From JAVBNJ01 sp031551625 (GTDB lineage Bacteria > Bacteroidota > Bacteroidia > Bacteroidales > UBA932), in assembly GCA_031551625.1 (NCBI GenBank), contig JAVBNJ010000020.1, positions 1 to 41,505 on the forward strand: a stretch of 41,505 nucleotides of DNA. The letters run 5' to 3'. The position numbers and the translations under genes were made by a program. The notes below the pieces were generated by a model. It ran no database searches. It was not told the origin of the DNA and was given only the letters and a program-made list of their open reading frames with translations. Positions 1 through 7,227 of this stretch are shown here, in pieces (position 1 is the stretch's first letter; each line of letters begins with the position of its first letter).

Positions 1-7
1 CATACAT
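1..7 (-). other. Predicted start codon of a leftward gene cut by the window edge
   Basis: Read on the minus strand, the first bases end in ATGTATG, giving possible start codons at 7-5 and 3-1. They lie about 20 nt beyond a TTTAGTTAAA motif (32-23) that also precedes the FISUMP genes at 7264 and 30915 by 20-24 nt. Together with the leader repeat and structured RNA upstream (8-410), this predicts a fourth FISUMP-family gene running leftward out of the window. No coding sequence is visible, so the identity is inference from the leader only. Confidence 0.45.
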
Positions 8-180
8 ATTTTATTTTAAATTTTAACTAAATTTTTAGTTTTTATTGTTGTAGCTTCGGGGTTGTTTTAAAATCCGCGTAAATCCGTCTAATCAGTGTTA
101 TCCGCGTTCCATCAACAAACAAACACAACAACCCCTTGCTATAATTTTTCAATCATTGCCATTCTCGTTTCAATCTGTGT
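8..180 (-). repeat. FISUMP leader repeat, copy A (inverted-repeat 5' element)
   Basis: On the minus strand this reads GGGGTTGTT (135-127), then TTGTGTTTGTTT, a variable spacer, then AACAACCCC (66-58), GAAGCTAC (57-50) and TTTAGTTAAA (32-23). The same order is found at 30740-30914 with high identity, and with a changed but still complementary stem at 7159-7239. The spacer holds degenerate copies of the acggatt/acagatt intergenic repeat. It is probably the 5' untranslated region of a gene starting at 1-7. Function unknown. Confidence 0.75.
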
Positions 181-189
181 AATCTATGG

Positions 190-374
190 GCAAAAAAGAA
201 ACGTGAACTTTAGTTTATTCTATCTTGAGGCCTTGAGAAACCTGTTGCAAAAATAAATTAACGTTCACGTTTTTGCGGAACGATATTCTTTTGCAACGGT
301 TGAAATTTCTCAAGTTTCAAGATACAGAACAAGCCGATTACCGGCTTTCCAAAATTATAAAGAACGTGTTATAT
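190..374 (-). ncRNA. Structured RNA with pseudoknot, copy L
   Basis: Expressed leftward from TTTG (410-407) / TATTTTTG (388-381), spacing 18. Helices in + coordinates: P0 331-336/342-347, P1 317-324/221-228 (8 bp), P2 306-314/232-240 (9 bp), P3 289-297/244-252 (9 bp). The P3 loop strand 263-270 pairs with 201-208 outside the stem (8 bp), forming an H-type pseudoknot, and the T-tract follows at 198-191. The internal loop GAAAC opposite GRCCTC is identical to the copies at 6945-7046 and 30548-30658, although the helix sequences differ. It lies between the GNAT gene and the leader repeat of the off-window gene. Not recognised as a known RNA. Confidence 0.7.
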
Positions 375-380
375 ATACTG

Positions 381-410
381 CAAAAATATATAAATATTTT
401 TACCTGCAAA
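381..410 (-). promoter_or_regulatory. Bacteroidota-type promoter of structured RNA copy L
   Basis: On the minus strand, TTTG at 410-407 and TATTTTTG at 388-381 are separated by 18 nt, matching the TTTG / TAnnTTTG housekeeping promoter of Bacteroidota. The following CAGTATATATAACACGTTCTTT resembles the segment after the promoters at 6883 and 30502 (all end in CGTTCTTT or TGTTCTTT). The transcript would start near 374. Confidence 0.65.
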
Positions 411-459
411 ATAAATTTGCAAAATCAACTTAAATTATGCGACAACTTGTACCGGCTTT

Positions 460-1581
460 TTAAATTTCCGTTTTTGTAAAGCACCGTGTGCGGAACAAAA
501 ACTCTTTTTCGTAGTTGTCCCAAATGCCTACGGCATTAGTGTTGGTTTCGAGCTGCGACGACGAAATGGCGACATGGACATTATGTTTGATATATGATTT
601 GTTCATCGCTACATAATAAAGGCTGTGGATGCCTTTATTTTGCCAATCAGGCAACACGCCGTTCACATACAAATCAATGGTATCGTACTTTTTCAGCGCG
701 CGTAAAATGTGGAACCATCCGAACGGAAACAATTTTCCTTTCGCTTTCTGGAAGGCACGCGACAGGGTAGGCATACTGATGCCGAATCCAATAATATCGT
801 CGTTGTTGTCTAACACAAAGCAGCATAACTCCGGGCGCAGGAACGAAACGTAGGACTTTACATAATAATCCATTTGTTTTTCAGTAAGCTCTGTGTAGCC
901 ATATAGCCCGCCAAACGAGGCATTTATACTTGCGAAAAGTTTCCGGCCGTATGGAACAACATCTTTACGGCGTTTAAAAATTTCGGTACGTAGGTTATAT
1001 TTTTCGCTAATCAATTTGTTGATGCGCTCTACTTTTTCGGGCACCGGCTGCGAGGCATTGAATTTGTATTGTAACCAGTCGACAGCTTTTTGATAGCCAT
1101 GCTTTGCGAGGTGCTCGGGATAGTAAGGATAGCAGTAAGGGCTGATAATAGGAGGGAGGTGTTCAAAACCTTCCACCAGCATGCCTTGATGGTCAAAATC
1201 AGTGAAACCCATTGGACCGTGCACGCCGGTCATGCCTTTGCTTTTTCCCCATTTCTCTACCGCGTCCAGCAAAGCTTTCGACACTTCGAGGTCGTCCACA
1301 AAGTCAACCCAGCTGAAGCGGACAAGCTTGTTGTTGAACTTTGTGTTGGCCTTGTGGTTGATAATACCGGCAATGCGTCCTGCAATTTTGTTGTCTTTGT
1401 ACGCTAAGAAGTAAACCGATTCGCAATGTTCGAACGACGGGTTTTTATCCTTGCTCAATGTTTTCATGTCGTCGCCAATGAGTGGCGGAACCCAGTTAGG
1501 GTGGCCTTTGTATAGCGAAAACGGAAATTTCACAAATTGTTTTAACTCGCGCTTCGAAGCTACTTCTTTAATAGTTATCAT
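460..1581 (-). CDS. GNAT-like N-acetyltransferase family protein (YghO-like)
   Basis: A protein of about 373 residues beginning MITIKEVASKRELKQF. I recognise the family as large GNAT-fold proteins often annotated as uncharacterised acetyltransferases and resembling E. coli YghO. Features are the N-terminal FVKFPFSLYKGHPNWVPPL segment, a central VHGPMGFTDFDHQGMLVEGF region, and a C-terminal VLPDWQNKGIHSLYY stretch that fits an acetyl-CoA binding loop. The frame is open five codons further (ATGs at 1596 and 1593), but the start at 1581 removes an unconserved MMPTR extension. No signal peptide or membrane segment is present, so it is probably cytoplasmic. Substrate unknown. It is transcribed divergently from hutH, and the intergenic TA-rich segment carries promoters both ways. 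Confidence is good for the fold and low for function. Confidence 0.75.
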   Translation of the reverse strand: MITIKEVASKRELKQFVKFPFSLYKGHPNWVPPLIGDDMKTLSKDKNPSFEHCESVYFLAYKDNKIAGRIAGIINHKANTKFNNKLVRFSWVDFVDDLEVSKALLDAVEKWGKSKGMTGVHGPMGFTDFDHQGMLVEGFEHLPPIISPYCYPYYPEHLAKHGYQKAVDWLQYKFNASQPVPEKVERINKLISEKYNLRTEIFKRRKDVVPYGRKLFASINASFGGLYGYTELTEKQMDYYVKSYVSFLRPELCCFVLDNNDDIIGFGISMPTLSRAFQKAKGKLFPFGWFHILRALKKYDTIDLYVNGVLPDWQNKGIHSLYYVAMNKSYIKHNVHVAISSSQLETNTNAVGIWDNYEKEFLFRTRCFTKTEI

Positions 1582-1646
1582 ACGTGTAGGCATCAATTTC
1601 GGTTGCGAAGTTACAAATAAAAATTTTTATACCCGATTTTTTTTTG

Positions 1647-1654
1647 TATTTTTG
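1647..1654 (+). promoter_or_regulatory. -7 promoter element of the hutH operon
   Basis: TATTTTTG at 1647-1654 matches TAnnTTTG, giving a start near 1661 and a leader of about 28 nt before the ATG at 1689. No clear -33 TTTG sits at the ideal spacing; a T-rich run is there instead. It should drive the closely spaced run from hutH to rpiB. Confidence 0.5.
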
Positions 1655-1688
1655 TTGGTTAGTTTACATTAAAATTTACTAAAATAGT

Positions 1689-3176
1689 ATGGAAATTTAT
1701 CACATTGGGGCAGGAACACTGACATTTGAACAGTTGGAAAAAATGTTGTACACCTCGCATCGACTTCAACTGTCCGACCATGCACGTAAAGCAGTACAAG
1801 GCTGCCGTACATATCTTGATAAAAAATCGCAAGCTGCTGGAGCGCCTATCTATGGTGTAACTACCGGTTTCGGCTCCCTGTGTAATAAAACAATATCGCC
1901 CGAAGAACTGGGCAAGTTGCAAGAAAACCTGGTGATGTCGCATGCCTGCAGTACCGGCGACGAAGTAGCGCCCGAAATAGTACGTTTAATGCTGCTACTC
2001 AAAGCCCAAGCGCTCTCGCTTGGATACAGCGGTGTGCAGGTGGCTACCATAGAACGTATCATTGACTTTTATAACAACGATATTTTACCGGTGGTTTATG
2101 ATCGCGGTTCGCTGGGCGCCAGTGGCGACTTGGCGCCGTTGGCCAATTTATTTTTACCACTTATCGGCAAAGGCGAAGTGAACCATAAAGGTTGTAAACG
2201 CCCGGCTGCCGAAGTATTGAAAGAATTTGGCTGGCAACCGCTGCAACTGCAATCGAAAGAAGGGCTGGCGTTACTCAACGGCACACAATTCATGAGTTCG
2301 CATGGCGTGTGGGCATTGCTGCGCACGTTCCGTATTTCGCGCCTGGCCGATAAGATCGGCGCATTATCGCTCGAAGCGTTCGATGGCCGCATCGAACCGT
2401 TCGACCCGCGCTTGCACACCATCCGCCCGCATTCCGGGCAACTCGAAACGGCCGAAGCTATTCGCCATTTTCTGCAAGGCAGTGAACTGATTGCGCGTCC
2501 CAAAAAACATGTACAGGACCCATATTCGTTCCGCTGTATGCCGCAAGTACACGGCGCCGTGAAAGACACCATACGCTATGTGTCGGGCGTAGTACGCACC
2601 GAAATAAATTCCGTAACCGATAACCCCACTGTGTTTGCACAAGACGATGCCGTGTTATCGGGCGGGAACTTCCACGGGCAACCGCTGGCTTTCGTGTTCG
2701 ACTTCCTGGCCATTGCCCTGTCGCAGTTGGGGAATATGTCGGAACGCCGCACGGCGCAACTGATTATGGGCCTCCGCGAATTGCCCGAATACCTGATTGC
2801 CTCGTCGGGCTTGAATTCCGGCTTCATGATTCCGCAATATGCCGCCGCCGCTTTAGTTAATCAAAACAAGACCTACTGCCACCCCTCGTCGTGCGATTCC
2901 ATCGTATCTTCGAATGGACAGGAAGACCTGGTAAGCATGGGTGGCAATGCAGCTACCAAACTGTTGAAAGTAGTGGACAATGTGGAACGGATTTTAGCTA
3001 TTGAGTTGATGAATGCTGCACAGGGATTGGAGTTTCGTCGTCCCGCCAAATCATCGCCGGCGCTCGAAAAGTTGTTGACCGATTTCCGCAAGGTAGTACC
3101 GTTCCTTAGCGAAGACCGCGTAATGTACGAAGACATACACAAAGCATTAGAATTTATTAGAACCACAAGTTTATAA
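1689..3176 (+). CDS. hutH: Histidine ammonia-lyase
   Basis: HutH removes ammonia from L-histidine to give trans-urocanate, the first step of histidine degradation, in the cytoplasm. The 495-residue length is normal for the family. The Ala-Ser-Gly triplet that cyclises into the MIO electrophile lies at residues 144-146 in GSLGASGDLAPLA. Other family marks are YGVTTGFGSL near residue 55, SVTDNP, GNFHGQP, and the late FRRPAKSSPALE segment. No other hut genes (hutU, hutI, ftcD) are adjacent. Instead hutH heads a tight run with asnS (gap about 10 nt), the sorting-domain protein, porV and rpiB, so it is probably cotranscribed with them. A phenylalanine/tyrosine ammonia-lyase is the only real alternative. 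Confidence 0.93.
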   Translation: MEIYHIGAGTLTFEQLEKMLYTSHRLQLSDHARKAVQGCRTYLDKKSQAAGAPIYGVTTGFGSLCNKTISPEELGKLQENLVMSHACSTGDEVAPEIVRLMLLLKAQALSLGYSGVQVATIERIIDFYNNDILPVVYDRGSLGASGDLAPLANLFLPLIGKGEVNHKGCKRPAAEVLKEFGWQPLQLQSKEGLALLNGTQFMSSHGVWALLRTFRISRLADKIGALSLEAFDGRIEPFDPRLHTIRPHSGQLETAEAIRHFLQGSELIARPKKHVQDPYSFRCMPQVHGAVKDTIRYVSGVVRTEINSVTDNPTVFAQDDAVLSGGNFHGQPLAFVFDFLAIALSQLGNMSERRTAQLIMGLRELPEYLIASSGLNSGFMIPQYAAAALVNQNKTYCHPSSCDSIVSSNGQEDLVSMGGNAATKLLKVVDNVERILAIELMNAAQGLEFRRPAKSSPALEKLLTDFRKVVPFLSEDRVMYEDIHKALEFIRTTSL

Positions 3177-3187
3177 AATTAGAATTG

Positions 3188-4585
3188 ATGAAAACTCCGG
3201 GAAGAACAAAAATTGTAGATCTGTTGAAACAAGCGCCAATCAGTGCCGATGTAACTGTTAAAGGTTGGGTGCGCACCAAGCGCGGTAACAAAAATGTAGC
3301 GTTTATTGCGCTCAACGATGGTTCTACAATTCATAATATACAAGTGGTGGCCGATATGACAGTGTTCACGGAAGAACAGTTGAAACCGGTTACTACAGGT
3401 GCATGTCTACGTGTAACCGGTAAACTTGTGGAATCGCAAGGCAGCGGACAGCCGGTAGAAATCCAAGCACGAGAAATTGAAGTGTATGGTACCGCCGATG
3501 TGGAAACTTTCCCATTGCAGAAAAAAGGGCATACACTCGAGTTCCTGCGCGAGATTGCCCACTTGCGCCCGCGTACCAACACATTCGGCGCCGTATTGCG
3601 CATTCGCCACGCAATGGCGTTTGCCATTCACAACTACTTCAACGAACACGGCTTTGTCTATTTGCATACGCCGATTGTAACGGCTGCCGATGCCGAAGGC
3701 GCCGGCGCCATGTTCCAGGTTACTACGCTCGACATGAACAATCCGCCGCGCAACGACAAGAAAGAGATTGATTATACGCAGGACTTTTTCGGCAAGCAAA
3801 CAAGCCTTACAGTGAGTGGCCAGCTCGAAGGCGAAACGGGCGCTATGGCGTTGGGCGAAATTTACACGTTCGGCCCTACATTCCGCGCCGAGAACAGCAA
3901 CACGCCGCGTCACCTCGCCGAATTCTGGATGATAGAACCCGAAATGGCGTTCTATGACATCAAAGACAACATGGATTTAGCCGAAGATTTTATTAAATAC
4001 TTAGTGAAATATGCGCTCGACCATTGTCTCGACGACTTGCAGTTCCTGAACGACATGTATGACAAGGAACTGATCGAGCGTTTGCGTAGTGTGTGCCAAA
4101 CGGAATTTATGCGGCTGACCTACACCGAAGGCGTAGATATTTTATTGAAATCGGGACAGAAATTCGAATTCCCCGTAGCATGGGGCGTTGACCTGCAAAG
4201 CGAGCACGAACGCTATTTGGTAGAAAAACATTTCAAACGCCCGGTAATCCTTACCGACTACCCGAAAGAAATAAAAGCGTTTTAAATTAAAAAACACGAC
4301 GATGGAAAAACCGTTCGTGGGATGGACGTGCTGTTCCCGAAAATCGGTGAAATTATTGGCGGTTCGCAACGTGAAGAGAACTTGGATAAATTGATGGCGC
4401 GTATCAAAGAAAATGGAATGGGTACCGAAACGTTGGAATGGTATATTGACACACGTCGTTTCGGCAGCGCCGAACACAGCGGTTTTGGACTCGGCTTCGA
4501 GCGGTTGTTGCTGTTCGTTACCGGCATGGCCAACATTCGCGATGTGATTCCTTTCCCACGTACTCCGAAGAATGCAGAATTTTAA
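3188..4585 (+). pseudogene. asnS: Asparaginyl-tRNA synthetase interrupted by an in-frame TAA
   Basis: AsnRS charges tRNA-Asn. The N-terminal anticodon-binding OB fold (VKGWVRTKRGNKNVAF) and class II core (RPRTNTFGAVLRIRH, FGPTFRAENSNTPRHLAEFW) are intact up to ...DYPKEIKAF. At 4283-4285 a TAA replaces the tyrosine expected in AFYMK. The same frame then continues with DDGKTVRGMDVLFPKIGEIIGGSQRE and class II motif 3 (GFGLGFERLLLFVTG) to the normal end RDVIPFPRTP. Codon spacing across the stop is exactly preserved, so this is a substitution and not a frameshift. The first fragment (to 4285) lacks motif 3; the second could restart only at ATG 4322. The upstream TTG at 3185 is open, but ATG 3188 gives the family start. 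It is either a sequence error, a real nonsense allele, or a split enzyme. Confidence 0.85.
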
Positions 4586-4600
4586 TGCCAATTAGAAAGG

Positions 4601-5281
4601 ATGAATAAAAAATATATTCGATATAGCTTGTTTGCCGTATTGTGCATTGTGTTTACACAAGCAGCGTGGAGCCAGCAATTCACAAAATTTGTACGCGACG
4701 GTGTGCAATTCAATTTGGATGGCTACAAAGACACGCTGAAAGAAGGCAAGAAACGTACTATTCAACTTTACGTGCAAGGCGCCGGATCGGTTACACCGTA
4801 CATTACGGCACGTGGCCTGGCTGGCGGGTGGATGTACTTTGTAAGCCCGACCATTGCAGGAATGGGCGCCGGATCGGCTACGCTACGCTTGTTACCGCTC
4901 GACGACGGGGAAGGCGATTATACACTTACATTCGATACATTTGATCAGACTTCGGGTGTAACGGCTACCGCAAGCATGTCGCTGCACGTGATTGACCGCA
5001 ACGTAGTAGATCCCTCCGAAAATGATTTGAAAATTACCAACTACCCTAATCCCGTTACTACCGAAACAACGTTTGAATTCGTTGTCCCGAGCGGCGGTAA
5101 AGGCTCGTTGAAACTATATACGCTTGATGGGCGCGACGTGATGACTGTATTTGATGCCGTCGCTGTCCGTTACCGCTATTTTAAAACTGTCGATGTGTCG
5201 GCATTACCCTCTGGAACGTATGTCTATCGCCTGAAAGTGGATGGCGTAGGCGACGTTTCGGGGCGTATGGTTAAATTATAA
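4601..5281 (+). CDS. Secreted protein with T9SS type A C-terminal sorting domain
   Basis: A 226-residue protein with a signal peptide (hydrophobic YSLFAVLCIVFTQAAWSQ, cleavage after the A-W-S-Q region). The middle (about 25-145) is a beta-rich, Ig-like segment ending in MSLHVIDR. The C-terminus is a type A sorting domain: KITNYPNPVTTETTFEF, GSLKLYTLDGRDVM, SALPSGTYVYRLKVDG, and a basic end GRMVKL. Such domains direct proteins through the SprA translocon and are removed by the PorU sortase. It sits 15 nt after asnS and 13 nt before porV, so it is probably coexpressed with PorV, which binds sorting-domain cargo. The mature role of the short Ig-like part is unknown; it might itself be an accessory of the secretion system. 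Confidence 0.8.
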   Translation: MNKKYIRYSLFAVLCIVFTQAAWSQQFTKFVRDGVQFNLDGYKDTLKEGKKRTIQLYVQGAGSVTPYITARGLAGGWMYFVSPTIAGMGAGSATLRLLPLDDGEGDYTLTFDTFDQTSGVTATASMSLHVIDRNVVDPSENDLKITNYPNPVTTETTFEFVVPSGGKGSLKLYTLDGRDVMTVFDAVAVRYRYFKTVDVSALPSGTYVYRLKVDGVGDVSGRMVKL

Positions 5282-5294
5282 AATTGAATTTGCA

Positions 5295-6365
5295 ATGAAT
5301 AAATTTTTAAAAATAGGAATACTTGCAGCAGGCTTGTTGCTCCCATCCACTATCTTGTTTGCCCAATCGTTTACCAACCCCGCACCGCTCGAAACCATTG
5401 CGCCCGATGCCCGTTCGGCAGGTATGGCCGACATTGGCAGCGCTACTACTCCCGATGTCTATTCGCAACATTGGAATGTGGCAAAATATGCATTCGCACC
5501 GGACAAAGGTGCTGCTGCATTTGCTTACACGCCATGGATGCGGAAAGTTACAAATGATATGAATTTATTTTACGTATCGGGATTTTACAAAATAGGCCAG
5601 CAGGCTATCAGCGCTTCATTGCGTTATTTAACCGTGGGTACCATTCAGTTTACCAATGAAAACAACGACCCGATGGGCAATTACGATCCTTCGCAATATT
5701 CATTCGATTTGGGTTATTCCCGTACGTTGGGCAATTATTTTTCGTTGGGTATAGTGTTTCGATACCTTTCTGTTTTTCAAGCGGAGAATACAGGAAGCGG
5801 CGCATACATTATTTCCAACACCAGTGCGTTTGCAGCAGACTTGGGTGTATACTTCCGTTTGCCGTCGGGCAAAGCCAATGAATTCGCCATGGGCTTAAGT
5901 TTTAAAAATATTGGTACAAAAGTAAATTGGGGGGACAATAAAGTATTCCTGCCGATGGCTATGAACCTTGGTAGTCGCTATTCACTGGCTATTGACCCGA
6001 AAAATGATTTGGATTTTGCTTTGGAGATTACCAAACCGCTGGTGCCTACAGATCAAAGCGAGAGCGTAGCGCAAGGCTTCTTCTCTTCGTTCGGCAATAG
6101 CATCAAAGAATGGAGTGTATCGGCAGGTGTGGAATATGCCTACGACAAATTTTTATTTCTGCGCACAGGCTACCATCTTGCCAGCAACGATTACCAATAC
6201 GGTTCGGGGTCTTACTTCTCGACCGGTGTGGGCGCACACTGGCAAGGCTTTGCACTTGACCTTTCGTATATGATAAGCACACAAGGAAACACCGCGCTGA
6301 CCAACACTATCCGCGTGTCGCTGGCCTACACTTTCGGACAACCGAAAACAAATACACGCCAGTAA
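5295..6365 (+). CDS. porV: Type IX secretion outer membrane protein PorV (LptO)
   Basis: A 356-residue beta-barrel of the FadL/PorV class with a signal peptide (MNKFLKIGILAAGLLLPSTILFAQ). The mature start LETIAPDARSAGMADIGSATTPDVYSQHWN is the hallmark of PorV, and the barrel ends in an aromatic C-terminal strand region (IRVSLAYTFGQ). PorV collects cargo carrying C-terminal sorting domains from SprA and delivers it to the PorU attachment complex at the outer membrane. sprA is also in this window, about 27 kb away (32646-39842). The gene directly upstream encodes a sorting-domain protein. In Porphyromonas porV follows porU; here no porU is adjacent. Length and motif order are normal. Confidence 0.9.
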   Translation: MNKFLKIGILAAGLLLPSTILFAQSFTNPAPLETIAPDARSAGMADIGSATTPDVYSQHWNVAKYAFAPDKGAAAFAYTPWMRKVTNDMNLFYVSGFYKIGQQAISASLRYLTVGTIQFTNENNDPMGNYDPSQYSFDLGYSRTLGNYFSLGIVFRYLSVFQAENTGSGAYIISNTSAFAADLGVYFRLPSGKANEFAMGLSFKNIGTKVNWGDNKVFLPMAMNLGSRYSLAIDPKNDLDFALEITKPLVPTDQSESVAQGFFSSFGNSIKEWSVSAGVEYAYDKFLFLRTGYHLASNDYQYGSGSYFSTGVGAHWQGFALDLSYMISTQGNTALTNTIRVSLAYTFGQPKTNTRQ

Positions 6366-6390
6366 ATTTTGAATTATTGAATCTTGAATT

Positions 6391-6822
6391 ATGAAATTAA
6401 TAGGAATGGCCGCCGACCATGCAGGCGTTGAATTAAAAACAGTTTTAAAACACTGGCTCGAAGCGGAAGGATACCAGATCCGCGATTTCGGCACGCACTC
6501 GTGCGAAAGCATGGACTACCCCGATGTAGCACATCCGTTGGCAGAAGCCATTTCCAAAGGGGAACTCGAAATTGGTATTGCATTGTGCGGTTCGGGTAAC
6601 GGCATCAGCATGACCCTTAATCGACACTGCGGCGTGCGGGCAGCCCTTTGCTGGATGCCCGAAATAGCCCAGCTGGCGCGGCAACATAATGCGGCTAATA
6701 TTTGCTCGCTTCCTGCGCGCTACGTTACTACCGATATGGCCAAAGAAATTGTCAAGATCTTTCTCTCTACTACCTACGAAGGTGGTCGCCATCAACGCCG
6801 CGTGGAAAAGATAGAACTGTAG
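6391..6822 (+). CDS. rpiB: Ribose-5-phosphate isomerase B
   Basis: RpiB interconverts ribose 5-phosphate and ribulose 5-phosphate in the pentose phosphate pathway. The 143-residue length fits the RpiB/LacAB family. Visible residues are the N-terminal AADHAG phosphate-binding segment (residues 7-12), the catalytic Cys66 in ALCGSGNG, and His99 in ARQHNAANI, matching the numbering of E. coli RpiB. It closes the run that starts with hutH (25 nt after porV). No terminator hairpin is evident directly after the stop; the promoter of structured RNA copy M begins 35 nt downstream. Confidence 0.93.
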   Translation: MKLIGMAADHAGVELKTVLKHWLEAEGYQIRDFGTHSCESMDYPDVAHPLAEAISKGELEIGIALCGSGNGISMTLNRHCGVRAALCWMPEIAQLARQHNAANICSLPARYVTTDMAKEIVKIFLSTTYEGGRHQRRVEKIEL

Positions 6823-6856
6823 AGAATGAAAATTAAAAAGTAGCGCTTAATTATTT

Positions 6857-6890
6857 TTTGCGTGTAATCAAAAAATAATTTATACATTTG
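6857..6890 (+). promoter_or_regulatory. Promoter of structured RNA copy M
   Basis: TTTG (6857-6860) and TACATTTG (6883-6890) match the Bacteroidota consensus, with a rather long spacer of 22 nt. The start would lie near 6897. The following CTATTACAACATGTTCTTT parallels the segments after the promoters of the other two RNA copies. Confidence 0.6.
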
Positions 6891-6896
6891 CGCTAT

Positions 6897-7072
6897 TACA
6901 ACATGTTCTTTTTAGTGAGAAAGCCGTAGTTTGGCTTTTGTCCGGATACTTGAAACTTGCAATCTTCAATACATCTAAAGGAACTTACTTCACGTACGTG
7001 GATTATGATTTATTTTAGATGTAGGTATTGCAAGACCTCAAGTATCGGTAAATTACAATCCACGTCTTTTTT
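6897..7072 (+). ncRNA. Structured RNA with pseudoknot, copy M
   Basis: Helices: P0 6920-6925/6933-6938, P1 6945-6953/7038-7046 (9 bp), P2 6956-6963/7027-7034 (8 bp), P3 6971-6979/7014-7022 (9 bp). Loop strand 6996-7004 (ACGTGGATT) pairs perfectly with 7057-7065 (AATCCACGT) outside the stem, and TTTTTT follows at 7067-7072. The internal loop between P1 and P2 is GAAAC opposite GACCTC; the P2-P3 loop has AGGT on the 3' side. Both are shared with copies L and R, although most helix bases differ. The pseudoknot strand directly precedes the T-tract, so it may itself act as the terminator stem. The FISUMP gene starts 191 nt downstream. Family not recognised. Confidence 0.75.
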
Positions 7073-7089
7073 GCTTATTGCTAAATAAA

Positions 7090-7227
7090 ATGATTAAAGG
7101 CAATGATAAGAGAATCATAGCAGGAGGTTTATTAACCAATGATAATTTTCATAGTGGAGGGAATTGGCGCAATATATTGTGTTTGTTTTCTAGAGCCAAT
7201 TCCCAAAGCTATAACAATATAAACTAA
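7090..7227 (+). other. Short open frame (45 codons) overlapping the leader repeat; doubtful gene
   Basis: ATG at 7090 opens a 45-residue frame ending at TAA 7225-7227. The peptide contains SGGNWRNILCLFSRANSQ and ends SYNNIN. This looks like the last part of FGE-sulfatase / C-type-lectin-fold proteins, including the variable tails of diversity-generating retroelement targets, truncated just before their usual IGFR. However, part of it coincides with the leader repeat (7159-7239), whose other copies are not open in this frame, so the likeness may be chance. Probably not a functional gene. Confidence 0.25.

Noticed and set aside
273..479. 68-codon ORF on the plus strand near the left edge
   Set aside because: It runs across the helices and promoter of structured RNA copy L on the other strand, and its peptide is low-complexity with no family likeness.
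4286..4321. Frameshift as the cause of the split asnS
   Set aside because: The downstream part is in the same frame as the upstream part and the codon count between AF and DDGKTV equals that of relatives, so a substitution to TAA explains it without indels.
6897..7072. 6S RNA, tmRNA, RNase P RNA or SRP RNA at the structured locus
   Set aside because: Length is near that of 6S RNA, but three copies in 31 kb, the loop-tail pseudoknot and the lack of the large central bubble do not fit. No tag frame, no RNase P core sequence and no SRP GGAAG tetraloop region are present.
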